This document shows, piece by piece, positions 35,334 through 45,010 of a stretch of 64,000 bases of DNA. Under the pieces are notes generated by a model, which was not told the DNA's origin, searched no databases, and saw only the letters and a list, made by a program, of their open reading frames with translations. Position numbers and translations under genes: made by a program. Position 1 is the stretch's first letter; each line of letters starts with the position of its first letter. The stretch comes from Lysinibacillus sp. B2A1 (GTDB taxonomy: Bacteria > Bacillota > Bacilli > Bacillales_A > Planococcaceae). The stretch spans positions 196,501 through 260,500 of the forward strand of contig CP027224.1 in the NCBI GenBank assembly GCA_002973635.1, given 5' to 3'.

Positions 35334-38300
35334 ATGGATAAAACAAAAATCCAAAAAGTGAACAAAGCCCTTATTGCAACTGTCTTTGCTACTAGCGGAA
35401 TCGCTTTAGTAGTGCCACCACCGCAAAAGGCAGAAGCAGCTACTTCACCGTTTAAGGATATCGATCAATATTCAAGTCACTATGATAATATTTTAAAATT
35501 ACATTCTCAGGGTGCAATTAGTGGGTTTGCAGACAATACCTTCCGACCAAATCAAAATGTAACAAGAGGTCAGGCAGCGAAAATGCTGGCTACTGTATTA
35601 AAGCTAGACTTAAAAAATGTACAGGACCCTTATTATAAGGATGTTCCAAAAGGTAGTGAATATTACAAATATGTAGCGGCATTACAAAATGCAGGGATCA
35701 TGTCTGGATATTCGAACGGAACATTTATGCCAAATGAAGTTATTACACGTGGTCAATTAGCAAAAATGCTGGTGCTTGGATTTAAATTTGAGGTAGCTTC
35801 AAATTATAGTCATAGCTTTCAAGATGTTAATAGCCAAACGAGTAATGCTATTTATATCCAAACGTTAGTAGATTTAAAGGTTACAGATGGAACTACGCCA
35901 GTTACATTTTCTCCATTTAATCCAGTAACACGTGGTCAGATTGCCTCTTTCATTGTTCGCGCACAAGATAAAAAGGGTAATGCGTCCTCTTACAAGATTA
36001 CGGGTGTTGAAGATGATGTAGTCTACATAAATGCGGAGCCTTACACTGTACCTGAAAATTTAGCAAATGTTTTTAATGAGTATAATGCACCGGTTTTACA
36101 GGGAGCAATTATTGAGGGTAATCTATCTGGGAAAACCATTCAATCCGTTTCTAAGCTAACATTGAATGCAAGCGGCACAAGCTCAAAGTTTTTAGATTTT
36201 GATGGTGAGTATGGTTCATTTGGTGCAACCATCGTTGTCAATGGAAACTATATTGGATTTTCTAATATCACATTGACTGGCACAATGCTAGTAAACGAAA
36301 CAGTGCGACCACCTTTACATTTAAATGCTTCCAGCTATAAGCCATTATCGATGGGGCGCACAGCAAGTACTAATTTTTCATTTATCAACTGGTCAAATCC
36401 AGAAAATTCAAATGGGGAAAGCTCGTCCTCGTCCAATAGCAATTCATCGTCTGATCTTCAAAATTGGACAAATCAAAACTCAGAAAAGAATCCAGATAAA
36501 AACAAACCATTCGAAAACTGGTCTAAAGAAAAAGTGACCATGAAAAATGTGGAGAAACATCTGGAATTTTATAACAGTACTGTATCGCGTTTAGTTGTAT
36601 CTCAAAGCGGTACAAAAATCGAAACGAATACTAAGCTACCACGTGTGGATATTATCGGTAGTGTTCGAGAATTTGAGATTCAAGGTGATATCGGAACACT
36701 AAACCTTGATACAGAGACAAAGCTGACAATTTATGGAGATAGCAATATCGACTGGATTAACTACAATAGCTTTACAGATTTAGAGCTTTATATAGATGGT
36801 CGAGTAGGCACACTATATGTGGATAATGTATACGGCTGGGTGGATATTGGTGACTACACGTATATTGACAAAGTTATTATACCGAAGGGTGAATCGCCAA
36901 ATAATATTTTCGATGATTTCCTAGAGGATAAAGATAATGTTGGCAGTATTACAGATCCAGACGGCAAACCAATCGATAAGGATGATATTGAGAACCAAAA
37001 GCCTGCAGATAAAACTAAGCCTGTCGTTAATATCACAAAAGTATCTGTATTGAATGGTAGTGATGTACAGGTAGATTTTACTTCAGATAAAGTCGGCACG
37101 TATTACTATATAGTTCGCGAAAAGGATGTTGATCCACCAACAAAACGAGAAATGGTTGATCGTATATCTACTGATAATGTCGCAAGTGGAACAGGCTCAG
37201 CGCTATTAAATAACAACACCTTTAAAGTGACAAATTTAGGTGAGAAAAAAGAATATGTTGTTTATATAATGGTCGTTGATGGCGCGAAAAATGTTTCTGA
37301 TCTTAAATCAGAATCCTTCCAGATGAAGGATGCTTCACCGCCAGCAGTAAAATCTCTACAGGTGAATCCTTTACATGGTGGAAAACGAGCAGAGTTTACA
37401 TTTACAGCAAGTGAGCCTGGAGATTATTACTACTATGTTCGTAAAAAGACGACTGCAGCTGATCCAACAACTGCAGATATAGTAGCAAAGCCAACAGGTA
37501 CAGGTAAGGCTGTTGCAGGAAAACTAGGAATTACGGAGATTTTATCAGGCTTAGAGGCAGAGGAAGTGTACCAGCTCTATGTGGTGATGAAGGATGCATC
37601 GGGTAACTATTCGGTAGATCCTATTCCAAAAGAGGCTATCAAAGAGTTTACGACAAGTGCATTGGATAATATTCATCCTTATGTTGAGCAAACAAAACTG
37701 GAACAAACAGGAAAATCAAATCAATTTTACTTATATTTAAACGAGGCATTAGATCCTGAAAGTGCTCGTAATATAAATAACTATGATTTATCAGGGACAG
37801 TTATTGTTAACACAACAGGACAAAATAAAATTAAGCCTTCTGCAGTAGAATATAAAGAAGGAGATAAAAAAGTATTACTAACGATCCCTTCTGAAACAGG
37901 CTTTGTTTACGGTGATACATTACGAGCTACTGTTTTACCAGGTGTAAAGGACTTAGCGGGTAATGATTTTGAAAATGTGAATACTGTTGATCCTGGCAAA
38001 CCTGTGCGAAACTATGCGGAATATATCCATGAAAAATTTGATATGCCTGTCATAACGATTGAAAATGTAGTTAGTAAGCCAGATCAAAATGATAACTTTA
38101 GACGCTCTGAAGTAGAGTTTAAGCCAAGTAAGGCCGGAACTTATTATTACATGGTGTTGCCTGATACAGTTGAAGACAATGGAGAAGTAAAAACGTTTAA
38201 GCAATATTTAACAGACAAGGGCATTACAGAACGTGATTTTGTGAATGAGTTTGCAAATGAAGCATCATTAAAATCAGGTTATTTCCAAATTGGTGGGAAG

Positions 38301-39656
38301 GATATATATATTGATCGTGGATCAGGCCCAGCTGATTTAGAGGAAGCTACAAAAAAATTCCCAATAACGATTACAAAAGACAAACTAAATCCATTCTTAA
38401 GCTATTCCGTGTATATGGTCTTAAAGGATCGTGGTGGGGAAATTTCGAAAATTACCTCTAAGGAAATGATTGGTGATACAAGAGCACCGTTAATTAAAAA
38501 TTTAGTAGTAAAACCTAAAGAAAATGATGATACGAAAGCTATGATTTCCTTTGATACTGATGAAACAACAGAGCTTCATTATTGGTTTGTACCGAAGAAA
38601 AATGCAGATGGCACAACAAATGATTCAGCAAATCTAAAAATTGATACACCTGCTGAACGTAAATTCCTAGAGGATAAATTAAGAAATAGCCCAAGCGTTA
38701 AGAAAAGTGGAAAGGGATCATTCCCATTATCTGAAGCTGCAGGAGTAACTTTAGAGCCACACAAGGATTACGTTGTGTATTTTGGTGCAGCAGATACGTA
38801 TGGAAATATAACAGTGTACAGATCCAACGCTACTTCTGATGGATATGATGAAACAAGTACAGGTTGGATGAGAGAAAATATCTATTCTGATGGCACAGCT
38901 CCAAGAGTAGAGGACCCTATTTTTAAACGAATTGATGGAAAAACTTTTGAGGTTACATTCTCAGAAGCTGTCGGAGACCCTGCGAATCCAGGAAGCGTTA
39001 TTAAAAATAATCAGTCATTCTTTAATTTTACAAACTTAGATGGTACAACTGCGACATTACCAGGCTATACATGGGCATGGGAAGATGGTGCAGATGTAAA
39101 AGAGACATGGAAACCTAGAAAAATGATTATTACATTTAATAATCAAGTAGATCAAAGCTTTGCATTAACAGTAAATGCGAATATTACAGATAAAGGCAGT
39201 GCAATTATCGCCAATACACAAATACCGTTCACAAAAGGTAAGCCTAAAGCATCTTATATCTATAGAACTCTTACAACCAATATTGAAAGTGCTAAGCTTC
39301 AAGAGCCAATAACTGTGGATAGAAGTAATAAAATTAATGCAACATTCGACTTTACGTTCTCAGATCCTTCAGTGGAACCTGGAGAAGAGGTCAACTACTA
39401 TTACACAGTATATAGTAAGACATATGCATCTACAGATATAGATAATGTTAAACCAATTGAGGTAATTGATCCAAGTACTTCTGGAGCATTAACAAGCCTT
39501 AGCCATGGTAATGGTAAAACGCAGCTTAAGAACGGACGAACAGTGCAACCAATTACAAATAATACCTTCCCATTCATTGAGGATGATTATATTGTAATTG
39601 TTATAGTAGATAAATATGGAAATAAGTATCTTGTAAAAGGTAAAATTTCTAAATAA
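35334..39656 (+). CDS. Large SLH-domain surface protein
   Basis: A 1440-residue secreted protein. The signal peptide (KALIATVFATSGIALV..., cleavage near AEA-ATSP) is followed by three N-terminal SLH domains (about 35-215; GFADNTFRPNQNVTRGQ, GYSNGTFMPNEVITRGQ, FSPFNPVTRGQ). Next come a beta-rich region, a Ser/Asn-rich linker (ENSNGESSSSSNSNSSSDL), and a series of Ig/Fn3-like modules whose repeated strand motif is GxYYYxV (GTYYYIVREK, GDYYYYVRKK, GTYYYMVLPD). I start it at ATG 35334, because AAGGATGA lies 8 bp upstream and the signal peptide then has the right length; the frame is open to 35295. SLH domains would hold it on the wall polymer as an S-layer-associated protein. It has its own terminator. 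Confidence 0.9.
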   Translation: MDKTKIQKVNKALIATVFATSGIALVVPPPQKAEAATSPFKDIDQYSSHYDNILKLHSQGAISGFADNTFRPNQNVTRGQAAKMLATVLKLDLKNVQDPYYKDVPKGSEYYKYVAALQNAGIMSGYSNGTFMPNEVITRGQLAKMLVLGFKFEVASNYSHSFQDVNSQTSNAIYIQTLVDLKVTDGTTPVTFSPFNPVTRGQIASFIVRAQDKKGNASSYKITGVEDDVVYINAEPYTVPENLANVFNEYNAPVLQGAIIEGNLSGKTIQSVSKLTLNASGTSSKFLDFDGEYGSFGATIVVNGNYIGFSNITLTGTMLVNETVRPPLHLNASSYKPLSMGRTASTNFSFINWSNPENSNGESSSSSNSNSSSDLQNWTNQNSEKNPDKNKPFENWSKEKVTMKNVEKHLEFYNSTVSRLVVSQSGTKIETNTKLPRVDIIGSVREFEIQGDIGTLNLDTETKLTIYGDSNIDWINYNSFTDLELYIDGRVGTLYVDNVYGWVDIGDYTYIDKVIIPKGESPNNIFDDFLEDKDNVGSITDPDGKPIDKDDIENQKPADKTKPVVNITKVSVLNGSDVQVDFTSDKVGTYYYIVREKDVDPPTKREMVDRISTDNVASGTGSALLNNNTFKVTNLGEKKEYVVYIMVVDGAKNVSDLKSESFQMKDASPPAVKSLQVNPLHGGKRAEFTFTASEPGDYYYYVRKKTTAADPTTADIVAKPTGTGKAVAGKLGITEILSGLEAEEVYQLYVVMKDASGNYSVDPIPKEAIKEFTTSALDNIHPYVEQTKLEQTGKSNQFYLYLNEALDPESARNINNYDLSGTVIVNTTGQNKIKPSAVEYKEGDKKVLLTIPSETGFVYGDTLRATVLPGVKDLAGNDFENVNTVDPGKPVRNYAEYIHEKFDMPVITIENVVSKPDQNDNFRRSEVEFKPSKAGTYYYMVLPDTVEDNGEVKTFKQYLTDKGITERDFVNEFANEASLKSGYFQIGGKDIYIDRGSGPADLEEATKKFPITITKDKLNPFLSYSVYMVLKDRGGEISKITSKEMIGDTRAPLIKNLVVKPKENDDTKAMISFDTDETTELHYWFVPKKNADGTTNDSANLKIDTPAERKFLEDKLRNSPSVKKSGKGSFPLSEAAGVTLEPHKDYVVYFGAADTYGNITVYRSNATSDGYDETSTGWMRENIYSDGTAPRVEDPIFKRIDGKTFEVTFSEAVGDPANPGSVIKNNQSFFNFTNLDGTTATLPGYTWAWEDGADVKETWKPRKMIITFNNQVDQSFALTVNANITDKGSAIIANTQIPFTKGKPKASYIYRTLTTNIESAKLQEPITVDRSNKINATFDFTFSDPSVEPGEEVNYYYTVYSKTYASTDIDNVKPIEVIDPSTSGALTSLSHGNGKTQLKNGRTVQPITNNTFPFIEDDYIVIVIVDKYGNKYLVKGKISK

Positions 39657-39673
39657 TCATGTGAGTAATTTAA

Positions 39674-39715
39674 AAGGATTAAGTTCAGTGTTTTACTGGA
39701 CTTAATCCTTTTTGT
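39674..39715 (+). terminator. Terminator of the SLH protein gene
   Basis: A 16 bp stem with one G-U pair (39674-39689 with 39695-39710) is followed by T5. Confidence 0.85.
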
Positions 39716-39874
39716 GTGAATGCAGAAAAGATTACGTTGTATGAGGATGTTTGTGATGTAGTTCAGGTGGAGAACTAAATGATGTTATTAATTTTAGTTT
39801 TACATGCTAGAGTCTCAGATTTTTGTATTCATTAGAGTATTACAACGTCAAAATTCATATATCTGTTTTATAAT

Positions 39875-39889
39875 TGATAATTATTATCA
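39875..39889 (+). promoter_or_regulatory. Fur box (perfect 7-1-7) before the first AraC-lipoprotein ORF
   Basis: TGATAATTATTATCA matches the Bacillus Fur 7-1-7 consensus TGATAATNATTATCA exactly, 52 bp before the start codon. Confidence 0.88.
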
Positions 39890-39941
39890 CTTATAATAAT
39901 TAGTATATAAGTCAATTATATTAGGAAGGTAGGAACGAAAT

Positions 39942-41882
39942 ATGGATATAGAAGATTTATTACTATGGAATCATGCTTTAATTAAGGTACTAGATGTTCG
40001 CCATAGGATACTGAACATTGGGGAATCTTTGAGATCATACAAAGTTCCATCGAGTATGTTTATCGTTGTCACGCGAGGAGATGCTCAAGTACGACTTGAT
40101 AATATGGATTATCATGTGCAACAATTTCAGATTATACATAGTGGAAAAGGATTAAACTTAGATATTTATTTTGTAAATGAGGAGCTAGAGTATTATTTCA
40201 TTTTTTATAAGGCTTCTTTTTCTTATCCTGTTCGTCAGGAAATAAACTACTTAAAGGATAAGAGAGACATTTTTCAAACGCAATATAGCTTTATACCAAA
40301 TTATCCATTTGTTATTCATGATAAGGTACAGTCTATGTACAAGAGCTGGCACCAATCACAGTGGCTTGAGCGTTTTCAAGCAAAGACTTTATTTTATCAA
40401 ATTGTTTTGAGTATCTATCAACAGTTAAGCAAGCAAGGAATAGAAATACAACAAACAGATCTTACAGAACAAATAAAGCTGTACATTGAGGAGCATTATA
40501 CACAACCAAATCGTTTAGATTCTATTGCAGATCGTTTAAATTACAGTGTATCTCATCTATCCGCATTATTTAAAAAGGAGACGAGTTATAGCCTTATAGA
40601 GTATGTAACACATATAAGAATGGAAAAAGCGGTAGCTAGTTTAAGAGCAACTAATATTGGATTGAAAGAGATTGCAATAAGTGTTGGTTATAATGATGTC
40701 CATTATTTTAATCGACTTTTTAAAAAACATACAGGCATGTCTCCAGGTAAGTATAGAAAGTTCATCACAGAAAGAAATATAGAAGATTCTCCACAAAACA
40801 TCATGGAATCGTCTATTGATGGGGAGAGCCTCCAACGATATATTGTTAGTGATAATCATTATCAATATAAGCGAGAGGAAGATATACATATGCATAGAGG
40901 TTCAAGGGCTTCATTCACAGCAATGGTGCTACTTTGCATTACATTATTATTAGGGGCATGTACGGGAGGGACTGTCAGTTTAAACAATGAAACAACGGGA
41001 CAAAATCAGACTGTTACAGAAAACCAGTCTGCTAGCTCGTCTGAGACAAGAATTTATAAGGATAGTCAAGGAACGGAGGTAAAAATTCCTACAAACCCAG
41101 AAAGAATTGTACTTCAGGGTAATGCGATTGGTGATTTACTTGCATTAGGTATAGAGCCTGTTGGGGTAGACCGACGTTTTATTGAGAGCGGTGTTTTAGA
41201 AGATAACGGGAAAATTAATTCAATAGATATCGGTTTTCCAACAAATTTGGAGAAGGTACTTACATTAAAGCCAAATTTAATCATGCTGTCATATGTTATG
41301 GATAATGAGGTTGAAGAAGCTTCTAAAATTGCACCAACAGTTGTTTTTGATGGTATGCAGCCATTAAAGAACCGATTACCAGTCATTGCTGATATTGTTG
41401 GTAAAAAGGAAGAAGGAGAGCAGCTACTGAAGAAATATAATGAAGATGCCGATGCAATGTGGGAGCAGCTTCGTGCAGATGGCAATGTGGCTGAAGGTGA
41501 AACGGCTGTGGTATTCCAATTTTTTTGGAATAAAAAGATGTTTGTGATGAAAACAGGCGGGGTAGCAGGTTTACTGTATCAACCAAAAGGATTTGCCATG
41601 GACAAAAAGGTGCAGGCACTACAGCCAAATAGTGGACCATATATCGAGATTACTAAGGAAACGCTACATGAGACACTTAAAGGCGATCACTTATTTGTAT
41701 TAATCTCAGGGAATAAAGAGGCTCAAAAGGCCTTTTATGAATTAAAGCAAGAGCCACTGTGGAAAACTTTGCCTGCCGTTAAAAACAATAAAGCACATTT
41801 CATTGAGGATAAATGGAATTATGATGATATGACAACAAGTAACATGCTGCTAGAAGAATTTCCAAACATGCTAAATAATTAA
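39942..41882 (+). CDS. AraC-type regulator fused in frame to a siderophore-binding lipoprotein (fusion A)
   Basis: One 646-residue frame with two complete proteins. Residues 1-120 form a cupin-like effector domain (SSMFIVVTRGDAQVRLDN). Residues 173-274 are an AraC double helix-turn-helix (SIADRLNYSVSHLSALFK, EIAISVGYNDVHYFNRLFK). At residue 317 an internal Met starts a lipoprotein signal (MHRGSRAS, hydrophobic core, LLLGAC; lipobox Cys at 340) followed by a FeuA-type SBP domain (about 370-646; IPTNPERIVLQGN, LKPNLIM, KIAPTVVF). No stop separates the halves, yet the linker DNA holds a Fur box, promoter and ribosome binding site. Translated whole, it would be a regulator tethered through a signal helix to an outside siderophore receptor. 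From the internal ATG it gives a 330-residue lipoprotein. Two paralogs share this layout. Btr is the nearest known relative, but it lacks the export signal. Confidence 0.85.
   Translation: MDIEDLLLWNHALIKVLDVRHRILNIGESLRSYKVPSSMFIVVTRGDAQVRLDNMDYHVQQFQIIHSGKGLNLDIYFVNEELEYYFIFYKASFSYPVRQEINYLKDKRDIFQTQYSFIPNYPFVIHDKVQSMYKSWHQSQWLERFQAKTLFYQIVLSIYQQLSKQGIEIQQTDLTEQIKLYIEEHYTQPNRLDSIADRLNYSVSHLSALFKKETSYSLIEYVTHIRMEKAVASLRATNIGLKEIAISVGYNDVHYFNRLFKKHTGMSPGKYRKFITERNIEDSPQNIMESSIDGESLQRYIVSDNHYQYKREEDIHMHRGSRASFTAMVLLCITLLLGACTGGTVSLNNETTGQNQTVTENQSASSSETRIYKDSQGTEVKIPTNPERIVLQGNAIGDLLALGIEPVGVDRRFIESGVLEDNGKINSIDIGFPTNLEKVLTLKPNLIMLSYVMDNEVEEASKIAPTVVFDGMQPLKNRLPVIADIVGKKEEGEQLLKKYNEDADAMWEQLRADGNVAEGETAVVFQFFWNKKMFVMKTGGVAGLLYQPKGFAMDKKVQALQPNSGPYIEITKETLHETLKGDHLFVLISGNKEAQKAFYELKQEPLWKTLPAVKNNKAHFIEDKWNYDDMTTSNMLLEEFPNMLNN
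40843..40889 (+). promoter_or_regulatory. Fur-controlled promoter embedded in the coding sequence of fusion A
   Basis: Inside the ORF: -35 TTGTTA (40843-40848), 17 bp, -10 TATAAG (40866-40871), with a perfect Fur box TGATAATCATTATCA (40850-40864) between them. Then GAGAGGAAG and the internal ATG at 40890. The same DNA encodes the linker SDNHYQYK. Confidence 0.75.
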
Positions 41883-41908
41883 TCATTTATCATTTTGATG
41901 CTATAAAT

Positions 41909-41944
41909 AACCCCAAGTGTGGAGAAATTGCCACCTGGGGTTTT
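41909..41944. terminator. Bidirectional terminator between fusion A and the esterase gene
   Basis: AACCCCAAGTGTGG pairs with CCACCTGGGGTT around a short loop and is followed by TTTT. The genes are convergent. Confidence 0.7.
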
Positions 41945-41952
41945 CATTGTCA

Positions 41953-42753
41953 TTAGGAATTTAAAAATCGAGGGAGTCGGCTAAGCATACAAGGAAGAAC
42001 ACTAACATGATCCTCCTCAACGAACTTCACATAATGAGTGTGAATGTTTTGGTCGCTTAAACGCTTCATTCGTTCTGCTGCTTGATCAGCTCCTTCGAGC
42101 ATATCTGGCAGCTCGTTAGCACCGATTGTAAGTAGGAGATTAATAGTATGCTGACTGTTCCAAGCTTCAGCAAATCTATCTATTTCTTTTAGTACGGCAT
42201 TGTTAGCCCACCAAACAGAGGGACTTCCGACTACTATATGACTAAATAAATGGGGTCTTGCACATAAAGCATATAGTGTGAAAAGTCCGCCTAAGGAATG
42301 ACCAACAATCGCTTGTTTCTTTTTATTGATAGGCCATTCCTTTGCGACAACAGGCATGAGCTCATGTTCAATAAAGTCTAGAAACTCATTGGCTTTGCCG
42401 TTTGGAGGCCAGGGCGTTCCATCTGGACGTGGCGGCAGATGTTCTTCACTAACAGGTAGTGTAAAATCACGGCATCGTCGTTCCATATCAAATGGCTCCT
42501 TCGAGGGATAGCCGATGCCAATAACAAGAATAGGGTCATAGCCCTTTGGTTTACGTGTTTGTAATTTCACTGCCTCTGCAAGCGTTGGAAAAAGTGCATC
42601 CCCATCTAAGGCGTAAATCACAGCATAGCCATCTGCTGGTGGCCCATCTGCTGGTGGTGCAATCAAAATTCGATAGTCTAACTGTTGTTGGGAAGTCATC
42701 GCGTATTCAAAATAGCCTTCTGATACATAGGGTTTTTTTGTCATAATTTTCAT
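41953..42753 (-). CDS. Siderophore esterase, BesA/IroE-like alpha/beta hydrolase
   Basis: A 266-residue alpha/beta hydrolase of the putative esterase family (Fes/IroE/BesA). The nucleophile elbow is GHSLGGL (about 148-154), with the catalytic His in VEEDHVSVLP near the C-terminus. DYRILIAPPADGP and YALDGDALFPTLAEAV are family-typical. Relatives open the trilactone ring of enterobactin or bacillibactin to release iron inside the cell. ATG at 42753 overlaps the stop of the upstream lipoprotein gene (ATGA), so the two are translationally coupled; the frame is open further upstream to 42876 but that part overlaps the lipoprotein gene. Pairing with an SBP supports a catecholate trilactone ligand. 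There is no signal peptide. Confidence 0.83.
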   Translation of the reverse strand: MKIMTKKPYVSEGYFEYAMTSQQQLDYRILIAPPADGPPADGYAVIYALDGDALFPTLAEAVKLQTRKPKGYDPILVIGIGYPSKEPFDMERRCRDFTLPVSEEHLPPRPDGTPWPPNGKANEFLDFIEHELMPVVAKEWPINKKKQAIVGHSLGGLFTLYALCARPHLFSHIVVGSPSVWWANNAVLKEIDRFAEAWNSQHTINLLLTIGANELPDMLEGADQAAERMKRLSDQNIHTHYVKFVEEDHVSVLPCMLSRLPRFLNS

Positions 42754-43742
42754 GGCGTTATAAACTCCAATACATCGTCTATGACTTTTCCTTGTGCATG
42801 AATGCCCCCATTTAGCCAATAATCTCCTGATGTTTCGTATACTTGATTGTTTTTGAAGGCAGCTGTACTTTGCCAAATTTTACTTTCCTTAAATTCCTTT
42901 AAAAAATCATCTCCAAGATTGCCATCATTGATGAGGAAAATATAATCTGCATCAAGCTCTGGTAAAATTTCTAATGACACTTCGAAGGCACCATTCTTCA
43001 CTAAGCTGCTTTGTTCAAACCCTAATTCATGTGTTAATACATAACCACTGAAATACTCATCAGTCATAAAGAACATTCCTTTCGCATTAAAGCGAATTAA
43101 CGCCACTTTTTTCCCTTCACTAACGGCAGCCAGCTTCGCTTTTGCAGTATCCACCTTCTCTTGATAACTTTGTAATGCTTGCTCAGCCTTATCTGGTTCA
43201 TTCAACAGCTGTCCTAATACTTTAATAGAACCTTCTAAATCACTCGCTGCATTTTTGAACACATATGTTGGTGCGATCTTTGCATATTTTTCATATGTGC
43301 CATTTTCAGCATAAAAAGAGTTGTGCAAAATAATTAAATCGGGTTTGTTAGCCATAATTGCTTCGGCAGATGGGGGACCACTTGCAAAGCTAATTTCTGG
43401 TACATCTTGTAGCTGATCTTGTAAATAGAGCTGTGGCTTCATGCCATTTGACCATTGCATCATGGGTTTAGTGCCTAAAGCAAGTAGCGAATCCTCCATG
43501 ACAGGCGCAAATATTTTTGTTGGCTTAGCAGGTAATGTCACTTCATTTCCAAGCTCATCCTTTATTGTTAATGGATAAACCTCTTTTTGCTCCATCGTGC
43601 TTTCTGGGGCTGCCTGTGTTTCTACCTTATTACTTGATTGAGCATTGCAGGCAGTAAGTACGCCAATAACAAATAATAAAGAGGCTAACACAAAAATAGA
43701 TTTAAAAATTGTTTGACAGTGATTATGACAGTTTTCGTTCAT
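42750..43742 (-). CDS. Iron-siderophore substrate-binding lipoprotein
   Basis: A 330-residue extracytoplasmic receptor of the FeuA/FepB class. A hydrophobic signal ends in the lipobox GVLTAC with Cys 32, followed by a Gln/Asn/Ser linker and a Peripla_BP_2 fold (TLPAKPTKIFAPVMEDSLLALG, NKPDLIILHNS, KIAPTYVFKN). The N-terminus carries an odd CHNHC cluster on the cytoplasmic side of the signal peptide. GAAGGAGA lies 12 bp upstream. It is followed with a 4 bp overlap by the esterase gene, and preceded by a Fur box and by the AraC-SBP gene whose sensor domain resembles it. No permease or ATPase is nearby. Confidence 0.9.
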   Translation of the reverse strand: MNENCHNHCQTIFKSIFVLASLLFVIGVLTACNAQSSNKVETQAAPESTMEQKEVYPLTIKDELGNEVTLPAKPTKIFAPVMEDSLLALGTKPMMQWSNGMKPQLYLQDQLQDVPEISFASGPPSAEAIMANKPDLIILHNSFYAENGTYEKYAKIAPTYVFKNAASDLEGSIKVLGQLLNEPDKAEQALQSYQEKVDTAKAKLAAVSEGKKVALIRFNAKGMFFMTDEYFSGYVLTHELGFEQSSLVKNGAFEVSLEILPELDADYIFLINDGNLGDDFLKEFKESKIWQSTAAFKNNQVYETSGDYWLNGGIHAQGKVIDDVLEFITP

Positions 43743-43765
43743 TGTACATCAAGGTCTCCTTCTAC

Positions 43766-43780
43766 TGATAATGATTCTCA
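43766..43780 (-). promoter_or_regulatory. Fur box before the SBP-esterase pair
   Basis: TGATAATGATTCTCA matches 14 of 15 positions of the 7-1-7 consensus. It fills the 45 bp gap between the upstream AraC-SBP stop and the lipoprotein start. Confidence 0.8.
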
Positions 43781-43787
43781 AACAGAA

Positions 43788-44975
43788 TTATAATTCAGTG
43801 TTAGATAGGATGCCATGGACGGGAGCAGGAAAGAGATTTGGATTTTTTCCGGTCAACATTAACAATGTTTCATCTAACATTCGATTAATGGCAATAGCAG
43901 AGTACTCAAACCAAGGATTCGATGGCAAAACATAGACATGTCCATTTTTTATAGCCTGCAGCTTCTTCCAACTGTCTAGGTATTGTAAAGCGAGCCAATA
44001 ATTTCGAGTTGCTGCATCAGGGCAAATGATGATTAGCAAACGGTCTGGATTTATGGTTAAAAGCTGTTCAAGAGTGATAAGCTCGTTACATGTTTGTTGT
44101 TGAGCATCAATAGAATGAAGCTGCAAATCTGTAAAAAGAACATCCTGAATTCCTTTATTACAATATAAAAATAGTTGATCTCCACATAATCGGAGTACAG
44201 CAAAAGTATCCTTTCCAACAGCGCGTTTAACCTCAAGCTTTGCCTGCAATGCTTTTTGCTCGTATGTTTGAATGAAATATTTACAAGTGCTTTGTTTGTT
44301 GATGGCATCAGCTACTTCTGTTAACTGTGTTTTCCAATTATTTGCTTTAATATACACGTGTTTGACGCCAATTGATTCAAGCCAATTTAGCATGGATAGA
44401 GATGGCTCGTCCTGGAAAATATGAATATCTGGCTTTGCAGATGCTAGTTTTCTGAAGTTGTCCTCTGATTCTGCATCAAATATATTTAAATGTACATGAA
44501 TTTTATCCTGGTAATGGTTGTAATAATATGGACTCCATTTAGCATTGAGTGGCGCTGCGACAGGTATTATTCCTAGTGCTAATAAATTCCCGGTAGTGGA
44601 CACAGAAAAGGTGGAAATGCGCCGACGAGCTATTTTGCTATAAGAGGATGGTGAAACTCCAACCTCCTTTTTAAATTTTCGACTGAAATAAAATTCGTCA
44701 CTGTAGCCAACTTTTCTAGCAATATCACGTAACAATAAGTCAGTATCGCGAAGTAATTGTTTGGCATGTCCGATGCGTAGCTCTGTTAAATAATCAGTAG
44801 CACTTTGGCCAAATGCCTTTTTAAAGGCCTCACCAAAATAGCTGGAACTAAGACCAGAAATGAAAGCTAAATGATCAATCGTTAGAGGCTGATGATGGTT
44901 TTTCGCAATATAATTTCGGATATCCTTTAATGATATTTGAGTTGTCATTATATCTGTAGCACTTTCCGTTTTCAT
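43788..44975 (-). CDS. Btr-like AraC regulator with cytoplasmic siderophore-binding domain
   Basis: A 395-residue soluble protein: AraC double helix-turn-helix at the N-terminus (about 15-115; HLAFISGLSSSYFGEAFK, DIARKVGYSDEFYFSRKFK, GVSPSSY), directly followed by a Peripla_BP_2-type domain (about 125-385; STTGNLLALGIIPVAAPLN, SAKPDIHIFQD). It has no signal peptide and no cupin domain. This is the order of B. subtilis Btr, where the SBP-like domain binds bacillibactin in the cytoplasm and activates uptake genes. Its SBP segment shares the LLALG-x2-P pattern with the neighbouring lipoprotein at 42750-43742, suggesting the two recognise the same siderophore. AGAGGTGAC precedes the ATG. It is downstream of another AraC-SBP gene. 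Confidence 0.85.
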   Translation of the reverse strand: MKTESATDIMTTQISLKDIRNYIAKNHHQPLTIDHLAFISGLSSSYFGEAFKKAFGQSATDYLTELRIGHAKQLLRDTDLLLRDIARKVGYSDEFYFSRKFKKEVGVSPSSYSKIARRRISTFSVSTTGNLLALGIIPVAAPLNAKWSPYYYNHYQDKIHVHLNIFDAESEDNFRKLASAKPDIHIFQDEPSLSMLNWLESIGVKHVYIKANNWKTQLTEVADAINKQSTCKYFIQTYEQKALQAKLEVKRAVGKDTFAVLRLCGDQLFLYCNKGIQDVLFTDLQLHSIDAQQQTCNELITLEQLLTINPDRLLIIICPDAATRNYWLALQYLDSWKKLQAIKNGHVYVLPSNPWFEYSAIAINRMLDETLLMLTGKNPNLFPAPVHGILSNTEL

Positions 44976-45010
44976 GTTAACATGTCACCTCTTGTATGTT
45001 AGTGTGAAAA

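Noticed and set aside
41114..41640. Minus-strand frames inside fusion A
   Set aside because: Their peptides are Ser/Phe-rich mirror images of the SBP coding strand, with no ribosome binding site.
39942..41882. Sequencing or assembly error that removed a stop codon between regulator and lipoprotein
   Set aside because: Three separate, diverged ORFs show the same uninterrupted join at the same residue number, so a single error cannot explain it.
42753..42876. Longer N-terminus of the esterase
   Set aside because: The extra 41 codons lie inside the lipoprotein gene and encode a basic, Cys-rich peptide unlike the family; the ATGA overlap gives a natural start.
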